64,000 nt of DNA from Gelidibacter maritimus (GTDB lineage: Bacteria; Bacteroidota; Bacteroidia; Flavobacteriales; Flavobacteriaceae). Under the pieces are notes generated by a model, which was not told the origin of the DNA, did no database searches, and was given only the letters and a program-made list of their open reading frames with translations. Positions 32,516 to 42,785 of the stretch are shown piece after piece; position 1 is the stretch's first letter, and the number at the start of each line of letters is the position of its first letter. Position numbers and translations under genes: made by a program. The stretch covers positions 1-64,000 of the forward strand of contig NZ_JACGLT010000009.1 in NCBI RefSeq assembly GCF_014062315.1, read 5' to 3'.

Positions 32516-33844
32516 CTACTCGGCGTTATCTAAAAAATCTTTGACACGCTCTGTCAATTTATCTAAAAATGTTCGTCGTTCTTTTTTTGGTGGCTTGACC
32601 ACTTCTTCTTCAACTTCAGGCGAAGCTTCATTCATGTCTTCAGCTGCTTCTTCTGCTTCAGCCTTTTCTATACGCTTGCGCTCCTGACGTTTCAATCCGT
32701 CCATGACCAGACCAACTGCCGTAGCATATAGAGGGCTTGCTATATCTTCATCACTATCGCCTGCCAAATGCTCATTAGGGAAACCTATTCTGGTGTCCAT
32801 ACCTGTGATATATTCCACTAATTGCTTTAAGTGTTTTAGCTGTGCGCCGCCACCGGTTAAAACAATACCTGCAATAAGCTTTTTCTTTTGCTCTTCGTGT
32901 CCGTAATTTTTAATTTCAACATAAACCTGCTCAACAATCTCCACAACGCGTGCGTGAATTATTTTGGACAGATTTTTTAAGGTGATCTCCTTTGGCTCTC
33001 TACCTCTTAAACCAGGAATAGATACAATCTCGTTGTCCTTATTTTCACCTGGCCATGCGGAACCAAATTTTATTTTTAATAATTCGGCCTGTTTTTCTAT
33101 AATGGAACAGCCTTCCTTGATATCCTCAGTAATGACATTGCCTCCGAATGGAATGACCGCAGTATGACGAATGATGCCGTCTTTAAAAACAGCTAAATCG
33201 GTTGTACCGCCGCCAATATCAATCAAAGCAACACCAGCTTCCTTTTCTTCCTGACTCAACACCGCATTTGCCGATGCCAAAGGTTCCAAGGTTATGCCTT
33301 CCAACTCCAGGCCTGAGCTCTTTACACAACGTCCAATGTTTCTAATGGATGACACCTGCCCAACAACAACGTGGAAATTGGCTTCCAAGCGCCCGCCGTA
33401 CATCCCGATAGGCTCTTTGATCTCCGCCTGTCCGTCAATCTTATATTCCTGAGGTAATACGTGAATGATTTCTTCACCAGGAAGCATCACCAATTTATGA
33501 ACCTGATTGATCAATCGGTCAATATCCTCATCATCAATCACTAATTCAGAATTGGACCGTGTGATATAATCACTGTGTTGCAAACTTCGGATGTGCTGGC
33601 CCGCAATGCCCACAGTGACCTCTTCAATTTTAACGCCGCTCTCGGCTTCAGCTTCTTGAACAGCTTGTTGAATAGATTGAATGGTCTGCGTGATATTATT
33701 AACTACGCCCCGATGCACACCTAAACTTTTGGCTCTTCCAATTCCTAAAATTTCGGCCTTGCCATACTCATTTTTACGACCGATCATAGCGACGATCTTC
33801 GTCGTACCTACATCCAATCCTACTGAAATTTTATTATTTTCCAT
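32516..33844 (-). CDS. ftsA: Cell division protein FtsA
   Basis: A 442-aa actin-fold protein that anchors FtsZ to the membrane. Phosphate loops VGLDVGTTKIVAMIG (about residues 8-22) and GVALIDIGGGTTDLAVF (about 202-218) and the adenosine motif GIVLTGGGAQLKHL are clear. An acidic stretch (AEAEEAAEDMNEASPEVEEE) precedes the C-terminal amphipathic helix TFLDKLTERVKDFLDNAE, the membrane-targeting sequence. Between ftsQ and ftsZ as usual. Confidence 0.97.
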   Translation of the reverse strand: MENNKISVGLDVGTTKIVAMIGRKNEYGKAEILGIGRAKSLGVHRGVVNNITQTIQSIQQAVQEAEAESGVKIEEVTVGIAGQHIRSLQHSDYITRSNSELVIDDEDIDRLINQVHKLVMLPGEEIIHVLPQEYKIDGQAEIKEPIGMYGGRLEANFHVVVGQVSSIRNIGRCVKSSGLELEGITLEPLASANAVLSQEEKEAGVALIDIGGGTTDLAVFKDGIIRHTAVIPFGGNVITEDIKEGCSIIEKQAELLKIKFGSAWPGENKDNEIVSIPGLRGREPKEITLKNLSKIIHARVVEIVEQVYVEIKNYGHEEQKKKLIAGIVLTGGGAQLKHLKQLVEYITGMDTRIGFPNEHLAGDSDEDIASPLYATAVGLVMDGLKRQERKRIEKAEAEEAAEDMNEASPEVEEEVVKPPKKERRTFLDKLTERVKDFLDNAE

Positions 33845-33847
33845 CTT

Positions 33848-34567
33848 TTACTTTTTGGTGCCTATAACCTGTTTATCAAATTTAAGATTAACGGCACTGT
33901 AATTATTTAGAGTACCATCTTTCATTGCTTTTTGATAGAAAGCCTTAAGATTATTTATCTTTTTATCCAGTTGATCCAAAGATCCTAACTGTATCCTAAA
34001 ATCATTCAATCTAAATTTTAGATCAATATTTCCATTTTCTTTCTGATGAATCTCCGTAACATGGTTCTTTAAAAACTCATCGCTTTGAACCTTTTTTGCA
34101 ACAACATACACATTATACAGTTCATTTTTATTCACAAAACCAGTGACTAAGGGTACTCTTGACGAATAATTTGTTGATAAAGGCATATAAGAACCCTCAT
34201 CATCAACATAATAAGACGCATTAGTACTGACTCTAGCTATAGGTTTCTTTTGTTCAATCTCAGCAGTCAATGTGCCATCAACATTGATGAACACTTGCGC
34301 GCGCTTGATCATGACGTTGGCGTTCAGGGCAGATTCCAAGTCGTTCAAAGCTATTGTTTCTTTAGGCTTATTGGAAACACTTTGTTGGTTTTGTATTAAC
34401 AACTTACTAACAGCGTCATGCGTTATAAATAAATTTTCATCGCCCAAAAATTTAATATTTGGTCCACTCACTTTTCTAGCTGAATTCCGAATGGAGGAAA
34501 ACGCAAAAAGAAAGATCACCAAAGAAAGCAACCCAATGAGTTTTATATAATTATAATTTATCTTCAA
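33848..34567 (-). CDS. ftsQ: Cell division protein FtsQ/DivIB
   Basis: A 239-aa bitopic protein: a short cytosolic N-terminus, one membrane helix (IKLIGLLSLVIFLFAFSSIR, about residues 8-27) and a periplasmic POTRA-like part (IKFLGDENLFITHDAVSKLL) with a beta domain (VFINVDGTLTAEIEQKKPIA). Sequence identity in this family is low, so the call rests on topology, the ARVSTNASYYVDDEGSYMPL segment and position between murC and ftsA. The start overlaps the murC 3' end by 17 nt. Confidence 0.9.
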   Translation of the reverse strand: MKINYNYIKLIGLLSLVIFLFAFSSIRNSARKVSGPNIKFLGDENLFITHDAVSKLLIQNQQSVSNKPKETIALNDLESALNANVMIKRAQVFINVDGTLTAEIEQKKPIARVSTNASYYVDDEGSYMPLSTNYSSRVPLVTGFVNKNELYNVYVVAKKVQSDEFLKNHVTEIHQKENGNIDLKFRLNDFRIQLGSLDQLDKKINNLKAFYQKAMKDGTLNNYSAVNLKFDKQVIGTKK

Positions 34568-35909
34568 GTTCTAAAGCTTGTTTTATAAATTTTACTTGTT
34601 CTCCAATATCTCCTGCCCCAATAGTTAAAATTACGGGGGCATCTGAGGCTAATACTTCTGAAATCAACTCCGATTTCTCGACTAATTTTTTATGGTCATT
34701 CTCAATTTTTTCCAGTAACCATTCTGACGTGATTCCTTCCATTGGCAACTCTCTTGCTGGATATATATCCAATAATATAATTTGATCAAATTGAGCAAGG
34801 CTTTTCGCAAAATCGTCCGCAAAATCACGGGTTCGACTGTACAGATGTGGCTGAAAAACAGCCAACACCTTTTTCTCAGGATACATCTCCCTGACGGCCT
34901 GGTGTACCGCATCAACTTCTCCTGGATGATGGGCATAATCATCAATAAACACCAAATTATCAGTTTTAATTTGATACGTAAAACGTCGTTTGACCCCTTT
35001 ATAAGATGCTAAAGCTTTGGCGAGCTGTTGGTGAGGGATGCCATATTCTACAGACATCGCCAAGGCCATTAGTGCATTCGAGAGATTATGTCTGCCAGGA
35101 AGGTCAAATCTAAAATCGCTCAACGTTCCGTTTGGTGTCTTTACATCAAATTCGTAACTGCCATTGATAATTTTTATATTTTGAGCGGAATAATCAGAAT
35201 CATCTTCAATACCATAAGTTATACCGTCAATTGGCAAGCCATTCTTTACGAATAATTTACCATTTGGTTTTAGTTTTTTTGTAAACTCAATGAATGATTT
35301 TTCAAGCTCTTCTGGTTCACCATAAATATCTAAATGATCAGGTTCCATTGAGGTCAAACCAGCCATATCTGGTGATAAGGTCAGAAACGATCGATCAAAT
35401 TCATCAGCCTCAACAACGGTCACGTCAGTCCCTTTTAAGATGAAATTTGAATTGTAATTCTCACTCACACCACCTAAAAATGCGGTAACAGGAACATTGC
35501 ACTCATAAAGCAAATGCCCTAAAATACTGGTAGTTGTCGTTTTCCCATGGGTTCCAGCAACCGCCAGACAAAATGTATTTTTAGTGATCTCTCCAAGAAC
35601 TACCGAACGCTTTAACACTTCGAAACCTTGATCTTTAAAATAGTTAAACTCCAGATGGCCTTTTGGAATTGCCGGGGTATACACAACTAAAGTATTGCTT
35701 GAATCTAAATATGCCTCAGGTATTTTATCAATGCCATCCTCAAAATGAATCGCCGCACCCAACTCTTCCAGAGCTCTTGTAATATCAGTTGGTGTACGAT
35801 CATAACCAGCCACCGATTTACCTTCAGCGATGAAATATCGTGCAAGCGCGCTCATCCCGATGCCTCCGATGCCGACGAAATAGACGTTATTTATTATTTT
35901 TAAATCCAA
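34551..35909 (-). CDS. murC: UDP-N-acetylmuramate--L-alanine ligase
   Basis: Adds the first amino acid, L-alanine, to UDP-MurNAc with ATP. At 452 aa it has the N-terminal UDP-binding loop VGIGGIGMSALARY (about residues 12-25), the ATP loop AGTHGKTTT (118-126), the EADEFDRSFL segment and FIDDYAHHPGEV in the C-terminal domain, all characteristic of MurC. Lies between murG and ftsQ in the dcw operon. Confidence 0.97.
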   Translation of the reverse strand: MDLKIINNVYFVGIGGIGMSALARYFIAEGKSVAGYDRTPTDITRALEELGAAIHFEDGIDKIPEAYLDSSNTLVVYTPAIPKGHLEFNYFKDQGFEVLKRSVVLGEITKNTFCLAVAGTHGKTTTTSILGHLLYECNVPVTAFLGGVSENYNSNFILKGTDVTVVEADEFDRSFLTLSPDMAGLTSMEPDHLDIYGEPEELEKSFIEFTKKLKPNGKLFVKNGLPIDGITYGIEDDSDYSAQNIKIINGSYEFDVKTPNGTLSDFRFDLPGRHNLSNALMALAMSVEYGIPHQQLAKALASYKGVKRRFTYQIKTDNLVFIDDYAHHPGEVDAVHQAVREMYPEKKVLAVFQPHLYSRTRDFADDFAKSLAQFDQIILLDIYPARELPMEGITSEWLLEKIENDHKKLVEKSELISEVLASDAPVILTIGAGDIGEQVKFIKQALELEDKL

Positions 35910-35975
35910 GATTTGTTGTTGTTTGTTGTATAAGACAGATCTTAATACTTAATACTTTGTTCTTTATTCTTTATT

Positions 35976-37082
35976 CTAATTCTTTCTCAATAATTTCTCA
36001 ACCTCATCTGCGATTTCTTTTGTCGCGTTTACTAAAGCTAATTTTTTAATGTTAGCACTTAATTGCTGTTGTTTTTCCGGAGATGTAACTAATTGTGCAA
36101 ATCGGTTTTCAAAATCAACATCCAGATCCGATTCTTTAATCAATAGTGCCGCATCTTTATCTACCACTGCCAATGCGTTTTTTGTTTGATGATCTTCCGC
36201 TACATTAGGCGACGGAATGAAAATAACCGGTTTTCCAACCACACACAATTCTGATACAGAACTGGCCCCCGCTCTCGAGATAATAAAATCCGATGCCGCA
36301 TAAGCCAAATCCATGGTATTTAAAAACGCATGGACCTGAACATTTTCACTGGCATCATATTTTTTATAGTCTTCATAATACAACTTTCCGCATTGCCAAA
36401 TCACCTGAACATTCTGGGTTTGAAAAAACTCCAATGCGCTTTCTATTAATTCATTAATTCGGCGTGCACCAAGACTTCCTCCTAAAACCAGCAGCGTATG
36501 CTTACCTGACTTTTGTTTAAAGAAACGCTTGGCCTCAATAGTCTTTTCATGTATCTCCAATAAATCCTGACGAATAGGATTGCCAGTTTTGACCAATTTA
36601 TCTTTTGGAAAGAAACGATCCAATCCATCGTAAGCAACACAAATTTTATCAACCTTTTTACCCAATAGCTTATTAGTAATGCCTGGAAACGAATTTTGCT
36701 CCTGAATCAAACTCGGAATGCCCTTAAAAGTGGCAATCTGCAATAGTGGTCCACTTGCAAAGCCACCCGTTCCTATGGCAACATCCGGCTTAAATGTTTT
36801 AATAATTTTTCGCGCCCGTAGCAAACTGACAAGCAATTTTGCTGGGAAGGCCATATTTTTTAAGGTCAACTTTCGTTCAATTCCCGAAATCCAAAGGCCC
36901 TCAATTTTGTAACCTGCCTGGGGCACTTTCTCCATTTCCATCCGGTCCAAAGCACCAACAAAAAGAAACTCCGCATCCGGAAATCGCAATTTCAACTCAT
37001 TGGCAATAGCAATGGCAGGATAGATATGTCCACCTGTACCGCCTCCAGAGAGAATGATTTTATATGTTTCTTTGTTACTCAC
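35976..37082 (-). CDS. murG: UDP-GlcNAc--undecaprenyl-PP-MurNAc-pentapeptide GlcNAc transferase
   Basis: The 368-aa GT28 glycosyltransferase that converts lipid I to lipid II on the inner face of the membrane. [11 protein letters not shown] (about residues 13-23) is the N-terminal G loop, followed by the second loops [12 protein letters not shown] and [15 protein letters not shown]; the UDP-GlcNAc-binding [20 protein letters not shown] is intact. Sixty-six bases separate it from murC. Confidence 0.97.
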   Translation of the reverse strand: MSNKETYKIILSGGGTGGHIYPAIAIANELKLRFPDAEFLFVGALDRMEMEKVPQAGYKIEGLWISGIERKLTLKNMAFPAKLLVSLLRARKIIKTFKPDVAIGTGGFASGPLLQIATFKGIPSLIQEQNSFPGITNKLLGKKVDKICVAYDGLDRFFPKDKLVKTGNPIRQDLLEIHEKTIEAKRFFKQKSGKHTLLVLGGSLGARRINELIESALEFFQTQNVQVIWQCGKLYYEDYKKYDASENVQVHAFLNTMDLAYAASDFIISRAGASSVSELCVVGKPVIFIPSPNVAEDHQTKNALAVVDKDAALLIKESDLDVDFENRFAQLVTSPEKQQQLSANIKKLALVNATKEIADEVEKLLRKN

Positions 37083-37169
37083 TTATTTTAAATTTCTAAT
37101 TCCAACAGCTTAAATAAAATGCTGGATCATTATAATTAACATCCCTTTTTTTTGAACCTTTCAAGTTTG

Positions 37170-38363
37170 TCAAATAGCTTCACTTAACACTTCCAACGGA
37201 TTATCCAATCCTTCTTCTTGTTCTTTTAACTCCTCACGTTTTGCACTGACGCTCAAAATAATGCCAATAGCCATACAGGTCATCCATATTGAGGTCCCTC
37301 CACTACTGATCAATGGCAAGGTTTGTCCTGTTACAGGGAACAATTCGACCGCCACCGCCATATTAATGAAGGCTTGAAATACAATAGGCAACCCGACGCC
37401 AAGCACTACCAATTTTCCAAAAACGGTATCAGATTTTTGTGCGATAATCACTATACGAAAGAGCAGCCAACAATACACCACCAAAACAACCAATCCTCCT
37501 ATCAACCCATATTCCTCCACTATAATGGCAAAAATAAAATCGGATGACGATTGTGGTAAAAAGTTCTTTTGCTTACTTTTACCAGGCCCCAATCCTGTTA
37601 TTTCACCCGTTGCAATGGCAATTTTTGCTTTTTCAATTTGATAATCAGCTTCTGTGTCTTCACCATTTGAAAAGTTTTCAATACGGCTCATCCAAGTATC
37701 GATACGATTTGGCATGACCTCTGGAAATGCCTTAGCGGTCAAAATGAACATTCCTAAAGTTAAAATCCCAGCCCCAACAATAACCAGCAGATATCGCCAT
37801 GGATACCCACCAATAAAGGTCAGCATCATTACCATAGAAAATATAATGGCTGCGGTTGAGAAGTTAGCTGGGAGAATCAAGATCAATACTAAAAAAACTG
37901 GAAGCCATAAGGGTAAAATGGATTCTGTAAATGTAATATCACGATCTTGAATTTTCGATAAATACCGAGCCACGTAAACCATCAACACCACAGCAGCAAA
38001 AGTGGATGTCTGAAACGACATTCCTACAATAGGAATTTGGATCCATCGGCTTGCGTTTGCACCATCAATCGTGTTGCCCTGAAACATGGTCAACACCAAT
38101 AAAATCAACACAAAAGGCATCATGACCATTGACAGCCCCCTGAAATAACGATACGGCACACGGTGGATACCATACATAATGGCAAACCCCAAAAACAGGT
38201 GCATAAAATGCTTTACAAAAAAAGAGAAGGTGCTTCCGGAACTGGCAGAATATGCCAAATTACTGGAAGAACTGTACACAGGCAGGAATGAGAATATTGC
38301 CAACAATGCGACAATAGCCCAAATCAACCGATCTCCTTTTATGTTTTTATATATTGCGTCCAT
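37170..38363 (-). CDS. ftsW: Peptidoglycan glycosyltransferase FtsW
   Basis: A 397-aa SEDS-family membrane protein that polymerises glycan strands at the septum with FtsI. About ten membrane helices are visible; marker segments are the GTGL-like GEITGLGPGKSKQKNFLPQS and SSDFIFAIIVEEYGLIGG, and the C-terminal TGQTLPLISSGGTSIWMTCM, which are the catalytic-loop and PxxSxGG motifs of SEDS proteins. Its place between murD and murG distinguishes it from RodA. Confidence 0.95.
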   Translation of the reverse strand: MDAIYKNIKGDRLIWAIVALLAIFSFLPVYSSSSNLAYSASSGSTFSFFVKHFMHLFLGFAIMYGIHRVPYRYFRGLSMVMMPFVLILLVLTMFQGNTIDGANASRWIQIPIVGMSFQTSTFAAVVLMVYVARYLSKIQDRDITFTESILPLWLPVFLVLILILPANFSTAAIIFSMVMMLTFIGGYPWRYLLVIVGAGILTLGMFILTAKAFPEVMPNRIDTWMSRIENFSNGEDTEADYQIEKAKIAIATGEITGLGPGKSKQKNFLPQSSSDFIFAIIVEEYGLIGGLVVLVVYCWLLFRIVIIAQKSDTVFGKLVVLGVGLPIVFQAFINMAVAVELFPVTGQTLPLISSGGTSIWMTCMAIGIILSVSAKREELKEQEEGLDNPLEVLSEAI

Positions 38364-38405
38364 GTTTATGCCGACACTTGTCTTATTAAAAAAATTAAGG
38401 TCTGT

Positions 38406-39764
38406 TTATAAATTTCTTACAGCATCTTTGAACTGGCGCCCTCTATCTTCATAATTTTCAAACAAATCAAAGCTTGCACATGCCGGAGACAGTAATACTG
38501 CATCGCCCGTTTCAGCTATTTTATATGCTATTTTAACCGCTTCAGTCATATATTGGGTCTCTACAATGGTATCGACCATTTTTCCGAAGGTCTTCAATAA
38601 CTTCTCATTATCAACGCCCAGACAGATAATTGCCTTTACCTTTTCATTAATCAAAGGAAACAACTCCCTGTAATCATTACCCTTATCAACTCCTCCAACA
38701 ATCCAAATTGTTGGCGCATCCATACTATCTAAAGCAAAATATGTAGAATTGACATTTGTTGCTTTCGAATCGTTGATATATCGGACCTTATTTATTTTTA
38801 ACACTTCTTCCAAACGGTGTTCTACGCCTTGAAAATTTTCTAAGCTTTCGCGAATGGTCTGTTTTCTTATTTTCAATAAATGCGCTACAGTTGATGCAGC
38901 CATTTGGTTTTTTATATTATGCTTACCCTCTAATGCTAAATTTGTTGTTGACATAATTATCTGATTATTATCTATCGTTATTTTTATTTCTTCTTTGTCT
39001 AAATACGCGCCACCATGCTTACCGGCAGGTAGATTCTCAATAGTTTTTGTCAATGAGAATGGCAATAATGTGGATTGAACTTTATGTGATTTGAGCCATT
39101 CAGCAATCACCTCATCATCGGCATCATAAATCAAATAATCCTCCTTGGTTTGATTCATGATAATCCGAAATTTTGAAGCGATATAATTATCAAAATTATA
39201 ATCATATCGGTCCAAATGATCTGGTGTGATGTTCAGCAACACAGCAATATGCGGTTTAAAATCGGCGATATCGTCCAATTGAAAACTGCTGATTTCCAGT
39301 ACATAATTGGGATAGTCATGTTCCAAAATCTGCTGGGCAAAACTTTTACCGATATTTCCCGACAAGCCTACCTCCAACTCTTGTTTTAAAATGTGATGGG
39401 TCAAACTGGCTGTTGTCGTCTTGCCATTACTTCCCGTAATTCCCACAATAGTTGCATTGGTAAATTTTGATGCAAACTCAATTTCGGAAACCACTTGAAT
39501 GCCTCGGTCTCTTATTTTCGTTACCAAAGCCACTTTATCTGGAATTCCTGGACTTTTCATCACGATGTCGGCATCAAGAATCTTAGACTCTGTATGCTGT
39601 TCATCTTCAAATTCAATCTCATTATGTATAAGAACTTCTTTGTACTTCTCTTTAATCTTTCCTTTATCTGAAAGGAACACGTCGTAACCTTTTGCCTTTC
39701 CCAAAAGCGCTGTTCCGACCCCGCTTTCTCCACCTCCTAAAATGACCAACCTCGTTTTTACCAC
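38406..39764 (-). CDS. murD: UDP-N-acetylmuramoylalanine--D-glutamate ligase
   Basis: Adds D-glutamate to UDP-MurNAc-L-Ala. The 452-aa protein has the N-terminal LGGGESGVGTALLG, the ATP loop GITGSNGKTTT (108-118), LSGNIGKSF, the carbamylated-Lys-type segments and the C-terminal YINDSKATNVNSTYFALDS, the MurD signature. LSPACASFDLFENYEDRG near the end is also typical. Confidence 0.97.
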   Translation of the reverse strand: MVKTRLVILGGGESGVGTALLGKAKGYDVFLSDKGKIKEKYKEVLIHNEIEFEDEQHTESKILDADIVMKSPGIPDKVALVTKIRDRGIQVVSEIEFASKFTNATIVGITGSNGKTTTASLTHHILKQELEVGLSGNIGKSFAQQILEHDYPNYVLEISSFQLDDIADFKPHIAVLLNITPDHLDRYDYNFDNYIASKFRIIMNQTKEDYLIYDADDEVIAEWLKSHKVQSTLLPFSLTKTIENLPAGKHGGAYLDKEEIKITIDNNQIIMSTTNLALEGKHNIKNQMAASTVAHLLKIRKQTIRESLENFQGVEHRLEEVLKINKVRYINDSKATNVNSTYFALDSMDAPTIWIVGGVDKGNDYRELFPLINEKVKAIICLGVDNEKLLKTFGKMVDTIVETQYMTEAVKIAYKIAETGDAVLLSPACASFDLFENYEDRGRQFKDAVRNL

Positions 39765-39952
39765 GAATTCACGAATAACTATTGTTAAACTTCGATTTTA
39801 AAACACCCAAGGCTTGACAAGCTGAGAGCTTTAAAACATTACTGTTTACTATCTTTATTTATTACTCATTGTTCTTGACCTTCAAAATCATATTTTGAAC
39901 CCTTAGACTAACCACGTTAACCTAAAGGCTTCCTGCCTTCGCAGGACTTGGG

Positions 39953-41194
39953 CTATCTGATTTTCAACGTCACTATCGAAACAATTGCAAGTAAAATTCC
40001 GACAATCCAAAAACGGGTGGCAATTTTACTTTCGTGATACCCCATTTTTTGATAGTGGTGATGCAATGGTGCCATCTTAAAAATGCGCCGCCCTTCGCCG
40101 TATTTCTTTTTGGTGTATTTAAACCAGCCCACTTGCATAACTACCGATAAGTTTTCCACTAAAAAAATACCGCACAATACTGGAATCAACCACTCCTTAC
40201 GCACCGCAATAGCTATGACAGCAATAATTCCACCGATGGTCAAACTTCCTGTATCTCCCATAAACACTTGGGCCGGATACGTATTGTACCATAAAAAACC
40301 TATGAGCGCCCCTACAAATGCCGCGATATAAATGGTGATTTCCTCAACTCTTGGAATAAACATGATATTGAGATAATCTGAAAAAATGATATTTCCGGAA
40401 ACCCAGGCAAAAATTCCAAGTGTGAGCACAATTATGGCCGATGTGCCAGCAGCTAAGCCGTCTATACCATCGGTTAAATTAGCGCCATTTGACACTGCTG
40501 TTATTATAAATATGGTTGCCAAGATGAATATAATCCAAGTGTACTTTTCCAAACTAGGACTGATCCATGTCACCAATCGGGCGTAATTAAATTCGTTCTC
40601 CTTGACAAATGGAATGGTTGTTTTTGTCGATTTTTCCTCTGCCTGAAATAACTTTGCTGCTTCCACATTAGGATTGGCCGCTAAGATTTCTTTTTGCTGT
40701 ACTGTTGGTAGCTTCTCTCTGATAGTGACATCTTCATGAAAATAGAGCGTGGCCCCGACAATGATTCCCAAACCGACTTGTCCCAAGACTTTAAACCGTC
40801 CTTGTAAACCCTCTTTATCGTTTTTAAACTTTTTAATATAGTCATCCAAAAACCCTATTGCTCCCATCCAAAGCGTGGTAACGACCAACAGAATGATATA
40901 GATATTATCAATTTTTGCGAACAAAAGTACAGGAATCAAGGTTGCAATAATGATGATGACGCCACCCATTGTAGGTGTTCCCGCCTTTTCTACCTGACCG
41001 TCCAAGCCTAAATCCCTAATGGTTTCTCCTACTTGTTGTCTTCTTAAAAACTTAATAATACGCTTCCCATAGATCGTTGATATTAGCAACGACACGATAA
41101 TTGTCATGGCCGCCCTAAACGTGATAAATCCGAAGAGGGAAGATCCGGGAAAATCAAAATGTTGTTTCAAATATTCAAAGAGGTAATAGAGCAT
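39953..41194 (-). CDS. mraY: Phospho-N-acetylmuramoyl-pentapeptide transferase
   Basis: An integral membrane enzyme that makes lipid I from UDP-MurNAc-pentapeptide and undecaprenyl phosphate. At 413 aa it is longer than the ~360 aa of E. coli because of an insert (residues about 165-205, [20 protein letters not shown] and onward) between two helices, which is usual for Bacteroidota. Signature segments are [44 protein letters not shown] and the HHHYQKMG loop. Catalytic Asp residues (DDY, DGIDG) are kept. Confidence 0.97.
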   Translation of the reverse strand: MLYYLFEYLKQHFDFPGSSLFGFITFRAAMTIIVSLLISTIYGKRIIKFLRRQQVGETIRDLGLDGQVEKAGTPTMGGVIIIIATLIPVLLFAKIDNIYIILLVVTTLWMGAIGFLDDYIKKFKNDKEGLQGRFKVLGQVGLGIIVGATLYFHEDVTIREKLPTVQQKEILAANPNVEAAKLFQAEEKSTKTTIPFVKENEFNYARLVTWISPSLEKYTWIIFILATIFIITAVSNGANLTDGIDGLAAGTSAIIVLTLGIFAWVSGNIIFSDYLNIMFIPRVEEITIYIAAFVGALIGFLWYNTYPAQVFMGDTGSLTIGGIIAVIAIAVRKEWLIPVLCGIFLVENLSVVMQVGWFKYTKKKYGEGRRIFKMAPLHHHYQKMGYHESKIATRFWIVGILLAIVSIVTLKIR

Positions 41195-41321
41195 CTTTTA
41201 TTTGTTTCTTGTTTTTGGTTAAAAGTTTCTGATTTGCTGAAACTTTAGTTATTGGTTATTTTTTGTATTTAATATTTGTTTTAATTTTTCCAGCTTTACG
41301 CTTCATGCTTCATACTCCATT

Positions 41322-42785
41322 CTATTTTCCGAGCTGCTTCAACAATTCCTGAACTATTTTATAATCATCAAAATCAGTTTTGACCCCTTTGATCTCCTGA
41401 TAGGTTTCATGTCCCTTTCCTGCAATGAGAATAATATCGTTGGGCTGTGCCATTTGACAAGCAGTTTTAATGGCTTGCTTTCTATCGGTAATGGCCAGCG
41501 TTTTCTTGAAATCCTGAGGTTCCACGCCCTTTTCTATATCTTCTATAATGGTTTCCGGGACTTCACTTCTTGGATTATCGCTTGTAAAAATCACTTTTGT
41601 ACTTAAAGCTGAAGCAATATGCCCCATCTTAGGGCGCTTGGATTTATCCCTATCGCCTCCGCATCCCACCACTGTAATCAATTCTTCATTTTTAGCACGA
41701 ATGCTGTTGATGGTATCCAACACATTTTGCAAAGCATCGGGCGTATGCGCATAATCAATTATGGCCGTTATTTTATCCTCAGAAATCAAGTATTGAAATC
41801 GTCCTGACACGCTTTCCAATTCGCTGATTAAACGCAAATTCTCTACTTTCTCAAGTCCTAGCACATCTGCGGCAGCGTAAATTGCTAAAATATTATAAGC
41901 ATTAAAATTTCCGATTAAGCGGGTCCACACCTCATTGTCATTGATCTTCAGCAATAAGCCCGTAAATTGATTTTCTAATATATGTGCTTTATAATCGGCA
42001 TAGGTTTTTAAAGCGTAAGCATATTTTTTGGCTTTTGTATTCTGCAACATGACCAAACCGTTCTTGTCGTCAATATTGACCAATGCAAATGCATCTTTGG
42101 ATAAATTATCGAAAAACGATTTTTTCACATCCCTATATTCGGCAAAGCTGCTGTGGTAATCCAAATGGTCGTGCGACAGATTAGTGAAAATACCACCCTT
42201 AAAATGAAGCCCTTGTGTCCTATTCTGATGAATCCCATGAGAACTGACTTCCATAAAACAGAATTCAACTCCAGCAGTACTCATCATACTTAAATACCTA
42301 TTAATAGTCAACGAATCCGGTGTGGTATGGGTTGCAGGAAACTCTTTGGTGTCTACCATTACTTTAACCGTGGACAATAACCCCACTTTAAAGCCTGCCT
42401 TTTTAAACAGTTGATATAATAGAGTGGCGATGGTAGTTTTACCATTCGTGCCCGTCACCCCTATTAATTTTAAATTGCCTGAGGGATTATCGTAAAAATT
42501 GGCAGCCATAAAAGCCAGGGCCGTACTTGCACTTTCAACTTCTATATAGCTAATGCCATTTTGCAAAGTCTCTGGCAAAGTCTCACAAACAACGGCAATT
42601 GCACCTTTTTCAATGGCCAAGTCAATGAAATTATGACCATCGGTAATACTTCCTTTAATGGCAACAAAAACATCATTTTTGGCTACGCTCCGAGAATCAA
42701 ATGCAATGGCATTGACCTGCACACTCGTACTGCCAACAACGGCGTTGATGGTAACCTTATACAATATGTCTTTTAATTGTGCCAT
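41322..42785 (-). CDS. murE: UDP-MurNAc-L-Ala-D-Glu--meso-DAP ligase
   Basis: Adds the third amino acid of the stem peptide. The 487-aa protein has the ATP loop GVTGTNGKTT (109-118), CFMEVSSHGIHQNRT, and DYAHTPDALQNVL, and at 403-406 the sequence DNPR, which specifies meso-diaminopimelate; a lysine enzyme would have a different motif. The start overlaps the ftsI stop by 1 nt (TAATG), showing translational coupling. Confidence 0.97.
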   Translation of the reverse strand: MAQLKDILYKVTINAVVGSTSVQVNAIAFDSRSVAKNDVFVAIKGSITDGHNFIDLAIEKGAIAVVCETLPETLQNGISYIEVESASTALAFMAANFYDNPSGNLKLIGVTGTNGKTTIATLLYQLFKKAGFKVGLLSTVKVMVDTKEFPATHTTPDSLTINRYLSMMSTAGVEFCFMEVSSHGIHQNRTQGLHFKGGIFTNLSHDHLDYHSSFAEYRDVKKSFFDNLSKDAFALVNIDDKNGLVMLQNTKAKKYAYALKTYADYKAHILENQFTGLLLKINDNEVWTRLIGNFNAYNILAIYAAADVLGLEKVENLRLISELESVSGRFQYLISEDKITAIIDYAHTPDALQNVLDTINSIRAKNEELITVVGCGGDRDKSKRPKMGHIASALSTKVIFTSDNPRSEVPETIIEDIEKGVEPQDFKKTLAITDRKQAIKTACQMAQPNDIILIAGKGHETYQEIKGVKTDFDDYKIVQELLKQLGK